The notes under the pieces were generated by a model. The model was not told the DNA's origin. It saw only the letters and a list, made by a program, of their open reading frames with translations, and made no database searches. DNA of 64,000 nt from Kryptolebias marmoratus (taxonomy: Eukaryota > Chordata > Actinopteri > Cyprinodontiformes > Rivulidae): contig NC_051441.1 in the NCBI RefSeq assembly GCF_001649575.2, positions 16,424,988 to 16,488,987 of the forward strand, in the 5' to 3' direction. Every line of letters starts with the position of its first letter. The first letter of the stretch is position 1. Positions 21,374 through 32,198 of this stretch are shown here, piece by piece. The position numbers and the translations under genes are program-made.

Positions 21374-24300
21374 TCAAAGGTCGGCCCCTGCGGCGCCCTG
21401 ACAGAAGAATTCTGGCTCCTCAGCAAAATTTGCTGGCGACTCCTGGGCTAAACCTTCGTCAGCGTACATCACAACCACTTTCTGTACTGTGTGCACCTTC
21501 CTGTGTCCATCTAAATGTGCCTTCTGTCGAAAACTTTGTCCGCAAAGGTCGCAACTAAACGGTTTCTCGCCCGTGTGGATCCTCATGTGAATGCCCAAAT
21601 GCGTCTTTCGTGTGAAGCTCTGTCCGCAGAGGTCACAGCAAAATTGCTTCTCCCCTGTGTGGAAGCTCACGTGCCTGTCCAACTGCGATTTGTTGCTGAA
21701 CCTGTGATGGCATACGGCGCAACCGAACAGTTTCTCTCCTGAATGGATTCTCATGTGAATGCTTAAATGCTTCTTCCGCGAGAAGCTTTGCTCACAGAGA
21801 TCACAACCGAACGGCTTCTGGACCGTGTGGATTCTTATGTGTTTGTTTAAATTGGACTTATGGGTAAAGCTCCTTCCACATATTTCACAATCGTAGGGTT
21901 TCTCCCCCGCATGGATTCGTGTGTGTTTGTTTAAATTTGACTTGTGGGTAAACCTTCGGCCGCAGACGCCGCAGTCGTACGGTTTCTCTCCTGTGTGGAT
22001 TCTCATGTGTTTGTTTAGAGTGTTCTTGAGGCTAAATCGCTGCTGGCATACGCTGCAACCAAACGGTTTCTCTCCAGTGTGGATCCTCATGTGAACGCCC
22101 AAATGTGTCATGCGTGTAAACCTTTGTCCACACACGTCACACCCGAACGGTTTCTCTCCTGTGTGGAAACTCACGTGTCTGTCTAAATGGGTCTTGTGGC
22201 TAAACTTTTCCCCGCAAAAGTCGCACTCGAACAGTTTCTGCCCTCTGTGGAAACGCGCGTGTCTTTCTAAATCCGTCTTGTAGGTAAACCTCTGCCCACA
22301 GACATCGCAGCCAAACGGTTTCTCCCCCGTATGGATTCTCGAGTGTTTGTTCATGTTTGATTTGAGGTTAAATCTTCGCCCACACACGTCGCAGCTGTAC
22401 GGTTTCTCCCCCGTGTGGGTTCTTGTGTGTTTGTTTAAGTTTGACTTATGGTTAAACCTTCGTCCACACACGTCGCAGCTGTAAGGTTTCTCCCCCGTAT
22501 GGATCCTCGTGTGTTTGGTTAAATCGGTTTTACAGGTAAATATTTTACCGCAGTCGTTACAGCTTAATGACTTCTGAGGTATCTGGGCTTCACCCGCATT
22601 TTTCTTCGCACCATAAGATTTCTTTTGAACAAAACTTGACCTCATGGCTGAATGGCTCGACACGTGTCTCAGAAAAGACTGGTTGCTGACAAACTGTTTA
22701 CCGCACTCGGAGCAGATAAAAGATTTGCCGACGTCGTTCAGAGCCGACTCGAGAACCCTGCTCTCCTTCCAGTCGTCACCGCCGTCTTCAGCTCTTGGTT
22801 CTGGTAATTTTACCAGACTGCAATCAGGATTGTTCGCATCTTTGTCCTCTTCGTCATTGTAACTGACTTCGGTCTCTGAGGAGCTGGAATTGTCTTCACG
22901 AGACTTGAGAGCTGGGTTCCTGATAGTTTCAGCTCCTCCACCAGTTGCCGCTTTCATCTGGTCAGCTAAGCTGCAGGATGGAAGCTCCTCCTCTTTCATC
23001 TGGTGATGATGGAGCTGTAAAAACGAAGGTTTCTCGTCATCCTCCTCACTCTTCAAAGGAACTGGAGTGAAGGAAAACTTTGAAGTAGCAGTCTCATTCT
23101 TCCCACTGAACTCCTCCTCTTCCTCCTTTTTGCGGAGGGGGTCCACACCAGGCCTCCATTCTTCAGCGGCTTGTTCTTCGACCTCTCCTTCCTGGCTGGT
23201 CCAGAGTTCCTCCTCTTCCTCCTTTATGTGAATGGGGTCCAAACCAGGCCTCCAACCTTCAGGAGAACCTACTTTCATCTCTCCCTCTGAACTGGTCCAG
23301 ACTTCCTCCTCTTCCTCCTTTATGTAGAGAAGCTCTGGATCCTGCTGGTCCTCACCAGGGGTGCCTTCCTCAGGAGCTTCTTCTTTAACCAGCACCATGT
23401 GCTGAACATCTGCAGGGAACACAGAAATAAATGTACGTTATTGACAACTAACTTAATATTCACACATTTAAAAAGGACCAAATATGCCACTGGGTAGTTT
23501 TATATCGTTTTGTGCGCCACACTGAACATGGAGCAAAGAAAGCAAAGATGAGAGCTGTCTGAGAAAGAAGAATGTAAATATCCATGTTAAAGGTAAAGGC
23601 TCCAAGACCACCTACAAGCAACTTCCTGTCCTTATGACCACAGCAGATAATGTTACTAAATAGTATAAGGTTCAGGGGACGGTAACCAGTCTCCCAAGAC
23701 TTGGACACAAGAGGAAATGTAACTCCAAGTTGATAAAATGGTAGTAAAACAACCAAGGAAATCATTCAAAACCATTCAAGCTGAACTCAAATGTCAAGGT
23801 ACGTCACTTTCTGATTGCACCATTCGTCACATTTTGACTTATTATAGGCGCCATGGAAGAAGACCCAGGAGAGCTCCACTATTGGATGAAAAACACACAA
23901 AAAAGCCAGACTGGAAATGCATGTTGGAGAATATTCTTTGAACCGATCAGACAAAACTGGAGCTTTTTGACCCGTCACATCAGCTCTACGTTTACAGAAA
24001 GGAAAATGAAGCTTACAAAGAAAGAAAAAAAAAAAAAAAAAAAACTACCATGCTTGCTGTGAAACATGAAGGAGGCTTGGTTTTGTTTTGGAGCCGCTTT
24101 GCTGCATTTGGCATGGAGAACCTTGTGTCCATGCAGGGCACAATGAAGTATTTGGAGCAAAAAATAAATTAATAAAAATGCTTGGTGTCAGAAAGTTCAG
24201 CCTCAGTCACAGGTCATGGGCCTTCTACAGGAAAATGACCCAAAACATTCGGCTAAAAGCACTTAAAAATGTCTAATTAATAAAACAAACAACAATTTAC

Positions 24301-25949
24301 TATTCTTAAATACCCCTCCAAGAGCTCAGATCTTATTCCTAATAATCCTATTTTAGTCCCACTAGCATCATAGCATCATGAAATACAATGAAGCCATTAC
24401 ATGCGATTTGGTAAAATGTATGAGGTAAATTGTATATTTTTGTCATTTATTTGACAGGAAAATATCACAGCCAATTACTTTTTAAAATCAACATCTGTCT
24501 GTGTTTGTCTAAATGAGACAGTGGAGGTGAGTAACAGGTTAGAACAGGCAGGAGGTAAATAACGGTACTGAATTATTTGTAATGTCTTTTTCAGGGATGT
24601 GGTGAAAAGTTGTCATAATCGATGACGCTGATTATGATCATTTGTTATCAATATTTTTGTTTAACAGTCATTTTTATGAATTAATTTTCTACTCTTAGGC
24701 GTTTCAACTAAAATAACTCGTCTCCACACCATTAGAAACTGCTCTGTTCGCCAGTGGAGATCCTGCTCATCTGAACTACAGTTTTAAACCATCAAACAAA
24801 TGAAGCTGAGTCCCCGGCTGCCACCGCATCAAACGAGCCGGGTTACAAAAATCTTCAGCAGCTGAGGAGTCTGAAGCATTGGAGGACTTCAAGTTAGCCG
24901 GCAATTAAAAAAAAAAAAAAAAGACAAACAGAGCCATCAGGAAAAAACCACCCTAAGATTTTTTTTTGAAGCTGCTAAATGAACTCTTTAAAGGAAGGAA
25001 GGTGTGCTACATTTTCCAACAATTAAATGTTTGAGAGCACTTTTAGACTAGATTTTGGGCTCAGATTAGACGGATTAATGCTGTGATGGGCCGAGGTTGT
25101 GTTCCCCGTTGAGATCTGATTCCCCCACCAGTTTTCCTCTGAACCTCTGTTGTTGGCATTTTAAGTAAAAACGCTAAAAGAAAAGATCTCAATCATTTTT
25201 AATGTCCCTTGTTTGTCCACTGTAACAAGGGATGGAAATCTGCTGTGCTTGGATGGGGGAAAATATCTTAACAGGGAAAACATCTCAACACAACACCTGT
25301 TGTTTTACTTCTGCCAGTTTTAAGCACATTTAATTGTGTATATTGTGGTGTATATTAAAGATGAGGCCACTGTCGGTCCAACATAGTCTCGCAGGTGTAT
25401 TTAAGATTGATTTTCTTTTTAAAGAAGGGCAGCTGAGGCAAACCAGTCCTCTGTTCAGCTGTGCAAGTAGGCTGTTTGTAGTAAAATATAATACAATCAG
25501 GACTACGTTGGTTTTAAAACAAGGAGTTTTGACAAGAAATACGACAGATGTGTTGAACCAGCTCTGGGCTGATTTTAGGAGCTACAGGCAGCTTTAACCG
25601 AGCTGAGAACAGACATGTGATAAACCACGAAGCAGGAGCAGAGGAAAGGTCACCTTAGACGATTACTGTCAGATCAGTTAGAAATCTTAGCTGGTTTCAT
25701 GAACCTTAATGCTAGAGGTAGACCGATTTAACCAGCAGATGTTTTTTCTTATAAAAAAAAAAGGCAATCAGCCATGTCTATGCATACATTAATTGATTAC
25801 CAAGTAAAAGATGCAGCTACTACAACCAGCTCACTGTAGCCCACTAGTTTTTTTTCCAGCAACAATGCCTGTCTTCACTCAGCGCCTCTGGTTTGGCCCA
25901 AAACCAGAAGAGACAGGCAGGAGCTCCACAGGGCACAAGAGAAAAAAAA

Positions 25950-25986
<37 letters not shown>

Positions 25987-27240
25987 GTCCACTGCCGAAA
26001 GGCGGGCAATGATGCCTCGGCCTGTTTGTCGTGTTGGCAAATCTCATGTTGACAGATTTTAATGAAACTCAGAAAGCAATGTCTGGAGGTACATCTACAA
26101 CTGATTCACTGTCAGAGTCAAGCCAATTCAAGATGGCCACCAGAGTTAATTGATGTTAGCCAACACAAAAACGGCTGTAACTCAGTCAATCTTATAGATA
26201 CTGAGCTAAAATTGGACATAATATTAGCTTTGACTCATTCATAACACACACTCTGAGCACTAACTGATCGCACAATATTGCGTGACATCAAGCCTGATGT
26301 TATTATCAAGGTTTAGCCATCAGGATATAACATAATTACAGACGGAACCAGGAGCCACAAGTTGAAACCACTAAGGATGAGCTCCCTCTGTTAGGCTGTC
26401 TGCAGTACATCTAATCACAATTAAATCCCACTCCTCCAATTACAAACAAAAAGTTAAAAAAATACAGTTCAGATAATTGCTTTTTTGGTTTTCGGTGTTC
26501 ATTTGTGTTCATTCAAGTAGTTGTCACATTCCTGCTGTATGATCAAATAAATACATTTTCCCTTTAACGTTTAATTTCACTATTTACTTGTGTTTTAAGG
26601 AAAAGCGTTATGCTGCACTGTGATTGACAGGACTGACAGCCTGTCAGCGCGTTGGTAGCGTGTGTGGGCGGGACTTTCAGCTCCACGTCCCCTGGCGAGC
26701 AACATGGCAGCGCCCAGAAAACGGACATTTTGACTCCAGCTCTGAACATCGGGGAGGAGGTGGAGACGCTTCGTCCGTTTTTTATTTTTTATGTATTTAT
26801 TGACCGAAAAGGCTATAATCATTTCTGAACATGAAACGACCTTAGTGTCAAACGAAAGGCGGCGGGCAACATGCAGTCCTTGAATGCTCGGCCTTCTGGT
26901 TCTTTTGCTGGCGTCTTATTCCAGCTGTGCTCCCCGCACTCATCCCGGTCCAGTGCTCCCAACCAGGGAGCCACACCCCACACACAGCAGTTTACACCCT
27001 GACCCTAATCAACCAATCACCCCCCCCGACGGAAAAAAAACTGCGAACATACAAACCTAATGGATGCCGTCGGACATTGGGGTTGAAAACACCGTCTAGT
27101 GTTTCGTTTCCATGAAAACTGGACGGCGTGTTTTCCTCCGCAGTGTCCGGCTGCGGTTTGGCCTGCTGCCTGCTCGGGTCTGTTAGCTTCTGTCCATTAG
27201 CATGTTCCCCCAGCAGCAGAGAGGAGTCTGCAGCCGCCAT
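21374..27240 (-). CDS. C2H2 zinc-finger protein, 14 fingers, acidic leader
   Basis: Two coding exons, 27240-27057 and 23409-21374, joined in phase 1 (donor TTAG|gtttgt, acceptor ccctgcag|ATG). They give 739 residues, probably a nuclear DNA-binding regulator. The leader exon matches the paralogue on + (KQPEHQA, GQKL, NVRRHPLD). The second exon starts DVQHMVLVKEE, then carries tandem acidic blocks of the form LDPIHIKEEEEELWTSQEGE. Fourteen C2H2 fingers with TGEKP-type linkers lie at about 21480-22720. The last ends in a short non-finger tail. The paralogue's start codon is not conserved here (GCG), and an in-frame TGA lies three codons on. I therefore chose the internal ATG at 27240, which has a strong context (gccATGG). 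An unseen upstream start is possible. The exact gene name is not recognisable. Confidence 0.8.
23720..24275 (+). mobile_element. Tc1/mariner transposase relic
   Basis: Broken pieces read in order as Tc1 transposase. KSFKTIQAELKCQGTSLSDC and TIRHILTYYRRHGRRPRRAP (23740-23890) are the helix-turn-helix and GRRPRR part. Then come a FTERKMKL-like piece, KHEGGLVLFWSRFAAFGMEN (about 24065-24124), and a decayed catalytic tail where GAAAATGACCCAAAACATTC still echoes the ENDPKH motif. Frames shift, and an A-run (24027-24043) interrupts the reading. It is inactive and lies inside the intron of the minus-strand zinc-finger gene, in the opposite orientation. Confidence 0.85.
24300..26020. other. Intron sequence with homopolymer runs
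   Basis: Intron of the minus-strand zinc-finger gene. A 16-base A run lies at about 24907-24922 and a run of about 30 T at about 25952-25981. I see no exon or named repeat between them. Small ORFs here come from the homopolymers. Confidence 0.55.
26040..26345 (+). repeat. Dispersed repeat family R2, copy 2
   Basis: Blocks GACAGATTTTAATGAAACTC, GTACATCTACAACTGATTCA, CAATTCAAGATGGCCACCAG, GGCTGTAACTCAGTCAATCT and ACTGAGCTAAAATTGG run in the same order as at 12235-12525. The tail CATCAAGCCTGATGTTATTA also echoes sequence near 21310-21335. Confidence 0.6.
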
Positions 27241-27299
27241 GGCAGCCTGATGTTCCGGCTGCTTCACATGAACGATGAGAGCAGACTCCCGTCAGAGAG

Positions 27300-28623
27300 C
27301 CGCGTTTTAGCAATGGAGCCCCCTGAAGACGAAGCTCCGGCGCATGTGTTAAGATAAAATAATAAAAAACAACAGTTTCAGAAGCTCTGTGTCGGAGCTT
27401 CATTCGTTTGGCGAGAGTCACGTGATGGATGACGTCAGAAGTACCGAAAGCACGTGACTGCTTGGGTCCCTGATTCAAGACTTCAGATCTCAGGTGACAA
27501 ACTTCATCCCAGCCAATGGCCAATCTATCAATATTTATTTAAAAATACATAACTTAACCCTGGTTTTAGATGTAATATGTCAAATCATTCATATACCCTT
27601 TCCTTGCTGCATATTATAAAGAATTAAGAACAACCATACTTTAATGAACAAAGAAAAATAGTCTATTGTTTTACATTAAAACAGCTAAAAATCATCAATA
27701 AAAATCCAGTCATACAGCTACAAACATTAACTTTGAAACAAAAAGAAAAAACAGAAAAAGACTATACAATGAAGCAGACACTGAATTAATGATGCATATT
27801 AACTCAAGTATGTATATATTTATATATATAATATGATTAATGATTATTTGCATGCAGTCACGGAGGCAGGGAACCTGCAGTGTTGTTCCAAACTGATATA
27901 GTGTTGTAAATTAGACTTTTGTTCTTATCTATTATGTTTACAAGCAAAAAGGCAACATGCCATGGCACATGTTTAAACGAGTTTATTTATTAAAATGATG
28001 TATTCATCAAATAACCATAACTTTATTCTTTCACCCACAAAAGTCCACGTTCAAAGCAGCACAACGACAGCCTGGTATCAGACAGGAATGTCTCATGATG
28101 TTAAACTCAACCATGATGAAGCATTTCATTTCAAGGTGGAGTTATAAACCTTTTTGCCCACTAGATGTCACTAAAGAGGAGTGTGTAGAAGAGCTTCGAG
28201 TAATAAGCCCTTCTTCGAAACAAGCTTCAGAAAAACTTCATCTGCCGTTTGTTTTTTAATGTCTGATGTTTGTGATACAATAGCAGCTCCAGTGGCTAAA
28301 GTATAAGCTAAAGGCTGAAGCTGAATGCAGAGATGTCAGTCAACCAATCAGGTCATTGGTATATATTATTGGTATATATCATTGGTAATATTAGTATTAT
28401 TAAAAAAAGGTGTCTGTTACAGACTGTGCTACTGTCCTACTGTAACACCCCCCCCCCTGGTTTATACCCTAATGGTATGCTCCTCGTTTTTTTTCCTCGC
28501 AGCTGATTGGTCGAACGGCATCAATACAGTCCTTTGCAGCCGTTAGCCGCCGCCAGGCCGATGCTAATGGTGCAGCTAACATCTGCGAAGCACGTATCGG
28601 TGAATTCCTAAATAGACGAATAA
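27300..28623. promoter_or_regulatory. Shared bidirectional promoter region of the two zinc-finger genes
   Basis: About 1.4 kb separates the two leader exons, which point away from each other. Near the minus gene lie TCACGTGA (27418-27425), a full CRE TGACGTCA (27430-27437) and CACGTG (27451-27456). Near the plus gene lies an inverted CCAAT (TGATTGG, about 28503-28509), followed by a CpG-bearing 5' UTR. The middle (about 27500-28400) is AT-rich with a (TA)n patch near 27813-27828. Confidence 0.55.
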
Positions 28624-31600
28624 ATGGCTTTCAAACGAAAGCCCGCTGTTATCATTCACGTGAAGCAGCCGGAGCACGAAGCCAGCGCGGTGTCGAGCGG
28701 CGGCTCCTCGCTGCTGGTGGAGGAAAATGCCGATAGACAAAAGCTAAGAGCAGCCATGACGCCGAGGGACCGACTGAAGGCTGCAGAGGAAGACAAGCTG
28801 TCCCGTTTAAATGAAAATGTGCGACACGGGAAGCTGCCAGCTGGTGTTTACAACTCCAAAGCGCGACACGACAGATTAGGTTTGTATATTAGCGTTTTTC
28901 GAGTTACAGGTTAGCTACAGCCTTAAATGCAGCTAATAGATGTAATTTCTTCTTCAACTTAGAGCCTCCGTTTAATGGTTTAGATTGTATCAATGCCTAC
29001 TTTAATGTTTTCACTTAATTTGAACGTTTGAAACAGCTTGAATGGAAGAATACCTACTTAGCTGTCAGATTTAAGGTTTTTGCCCTAATATATGTTTTTT
29101 TTTGTGTGTGGTACAACTAACTTCAAACAGCAGATGTTTCTGCCCTTATAGAAACAAGTTCAACAAGGCTGAACTCTTTAATTCTGCAGCCTAGCTTGAT
29201 AAAAACTACTAGGAGAAAATAGTTATTACAACAGTAGTTAACATGATGTTGTTAAGCACTAGCATTAAAAACAAATAAGCCATATGGATCTGAGGTCTCA
29301 ATTCTGGGACATACCCCCCTGGACAGTTTGAGGGATTTTTATGTCCTTAAGTAACAGTCTGCTTAAAGACAAAAAAAAAAATCATTTATTTGAACATGTA
29401 ACAAGTATGTAACACGTACTGGACTACTCTTGGCTTAACTTAATTGAATTCTCTTACATCTAATTGTTTCTAATAAAAGTTGTTATTCATTTTCTTGACT
29501 TGGACATTAAGTCTAATCTAGTTACGGCTGTGTGGTTGGACCCTTGCAGTGGGACTCAAACCAACATGTAGAAAAGTCAGAGTTTCAGCTGCAGTTGTTT
29601 TTTTCACAGTGTATTCGACTCACTACAGGAGGCTTTCACAGTTCGGCACTGAGCTGAACTTTAACTTTAACTCAGTCTGAGGTACAGGTGATATCCTTCC
29701 GAACAAACTTTAACTAAACTCTGCGGCTCTTACAACGCGTACCGCTGCTTGGTTTTTCCCTCCTCCTCTTTCTCCTCGGTAACTCTAGTGCCAGGTTTGT
29801 TTGTTTTTTTTTTTTTCTGACAGAAACGTGCTGCATTCAAACTTCAGCTGGAAGAATGTTTTACTCTGAGATATATTTTCGGTATCCCACAGTCGACGCT
29901 GAACATGTATCAGTGCGGTTTGTCCCTGCCCTCCGAGCTCCGCTTGTGCAGCCAAATGTAACACATAAGCTACACATCAGCCACATGTGATGTGGCAAGC
30001 AGTGAGCTTCCTGGTCTTTCCTGGTTGCACAGAAATCCTGCATTTCCTTTTCTGACTAGTCAATCTGCAGATGTTCAGGTGATAACAATATCACTTTTAG
30101 AAATAATGTGCATGGCCTACAGTGCAGTTTTGTGGGCTGTAATTTTTAAAAGCTGACTATTGAACCTTCCTGAGTTAGAGACTTATTTATTTATTTAGCA
30201 GCTGTTGTGTGGTTTAATCAACATATTTTATCAGACAAGTTGAGCACTAAAACCCTAAAATTGATCCTAATTTATTTACAGTGTCTCAAGAAGTTGTACC
30301 AGCTGTCTCTAATGTCACTAAAAAGATCTATAATTTCATTTGATTTGTTTTCTTTCTTTTTAAAGAAAAGCTGAATGTCCTGGAAAACTTATCAAAAGTG
30401 TAATTTGTTCCAAATCGGATAAGTGATGGTTTAGCCAGAAGGATATCTCTTATTTGGGTTTAGTTTTAGGAAGTTTTCTAACATCCAGATTCAGATATGT
30501 TGACAGTCGAGCTGTGAACTCAGCAGGATGAGCTGTGAGTCGGAATGTAAAGTTCCTAATGTTCCTGTGTTCCCTCTAGATGTTCAGCAGATGCTGCCGA
30601 TTAAAGAAGAGACTCCTGAAGAATGGAGGCCCGGTGTGGACCCGGTCCACATTAAGGAGGAGGAGGAGGGACTCTGGACCAGCCTGGAGGGAGAGAATAA
30701 AGATGCTTCTGATGAATGGCGGCCCGGTGTGGACCCGCTCCTCATAAAGGAGGAGGAGGAACTCTGGTCCAGTTTGCAGGGAGAGCAGCTCAGTGGGAGG
30801 AAGGAGGCGGGTGCCACCAGGTTTGCGCTCGGTGCGTCTCCACTGAAGAGCGAGGACGATGAAGAGAAATCTCCGTTCTCACAGCTTCATCAGCGCCAAA
30901 TGAAAGAGGAAGATTTTGCGTCCTGCAGCTCGGCTGACCGGATAAAAGCCGCGACCGGCGGAGAGGACTGTGGAGAGGCCGAAACTAGCAGAAACCCAAA
31001 TCTGAAGACCTCGGAAGACGACTCCAACTCTGTAGAAACTGAAGTCAGTGATGATGATGACGAAGAGGACGACGACGTGAACAATCCGGATTATTGGCTG
31101 ATGCACGTTACAGACTCTGGAGCGAAAGCTAAAGGCAGCGATGACGACTGGAAGGCCAGCAGGACACCCGAGTCAGGTGTGAACGCCGGCGACGCATCGT
31201 TCAGCTCCTCCGAGGGTGACAAACAGTTTAACAGCTGGACTCTTCCAGGACGTGAAACGAGTCAAACAGGGCTGCTGTCTTCGGGTCGTTTTGTTCAGAA
31301 GAAATGTTTTCGAGTGAAACATAACGTTGACTCGCAGGGGAAAGTCCACAAAGTGTTTAGCTGCAATAACTGCGAGAAAACATTTAGCAGGAAAACCGAT
31401 CTGAAAACCCACGTGGAAACCCACGTAGGAGAAAAACCGTTTGTTTGTGGCGTTTGCCGACAAAGATTTACCCGCAAGACAACTTTAGACATACATGCTA
31501 GAATCCACACGGGGGAGAAACCGTTTGGTTGTGATTTTTGCGGACAACGGTTTACCCAAAAGTCAACCCTAATCACACACATGAGGATCCACACGGGGCA

Positions 31601-32198
31601 GAAACCATTCGAGTGTGTCGTGTGCGGGCGGGGCTTAAGCCGGAGGACGCACCTAAACAAGCACATGAGGATCCACACGGGACAGAAACCGTTCGGTTGC
31701 GATGTTTGTGGCCAAAGGTTTATCTGTAAGAAGACTTTAGAGACCCACAGGAGAATCCACACGGGGGACGAGCCGTTCGTGTGCGAAGTCTGCGGCCAAA
31801 CGTTCACCCAGCAGGGGTCTCTGATCACGCACAGGAGGATCCACACGGGGCAAAAGCCGTTTCACTGCGACGTGTGCGGACAGATGTTCAGTCGAAAGAC
31901 CAACCTCAACACGCACATGAGGATCCACACGGGAGAGAAGCCGTTCGGCTGCGACGTGTGCGGGCAACGATTCAACCAGAAGCCGACTTTGGTCGCGCAC
32001 AAAAGGACCCACACGGGAGAGAAGCCGTTTGCCTGCGAGGTGTGCGGCCAAAGGTTTAGCCGGAAGACGAATCTGAACACGCACGTGCGAAGCCACACGG
32101 GAGAGAAGCTGGCCTGTGCCGTGTGCGGAGAAGCGTTTAACCAGAAGGCCCGCTTAAACAGACACATGAGGATCCACACGGGCTGGAAAATAATTTAA
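28624..32198 (+). CDS. C2H2 zinc-finger protein, 10 fingers, acidic leader
   Basis: Two coding exons, 28624-28879 and 30580-32198, joined in phase 1 (AGATTAG|gtttgt; ccctctag|ATGTTCAG), giving 624 residues. Residues 1-85 are the leader (KPAVIIHVKQPEHEA, DKLSRLNEN, SKARHDRL). The next exon opens DVQQMLPIKEETPEEWRPG and repeats the pattern GVDPVHIKEEEEGLWTSLEG. An acidic Asp/Glu stretch lies near 31040-31080. Ten good C2H2 fingers run from about 31357 to 32187. Before them, SFSSSEGDKQFNSWTL aligns with SFICSECGKQFVSNQSF of the paralogue but has lost its cysteines. It is probably a nuclear DNA-binding protein, target unknown. Downstream AATAAA signals lie at 32524-32529 and 32568-32573. No specific orthologue name is justified. 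Confidence 0.85.
28880..30579 (+). other. Intron of the plus-strand zinc-finger gene
   Basis: AT-rich, with a T run at about 29802-29815 and no recognisable repeat or exon. The intron ends with a pyrimidine-rich acceptor (tgttccctctag). Confidence 0.6.

Noticed and set aside
25811..26062. Poly-Phe / poly-Lys frames
   Set aside because: Products of a homopolymer T run. No coding signal.
26640..26780. CpG-bearing patch with ATGGCAGCGCCC, possible alternative first exon
   Set aside because: The + frame closes after nine codons, and the minus frame has no donor or homology that I can support.
31295..32179. Antisense frames over the zinc-finger array
   Set aside because: Repetitive shadow of tandem fingers (repeated NGFSPVWIL-like phrases). 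The sense strand explains it fully.
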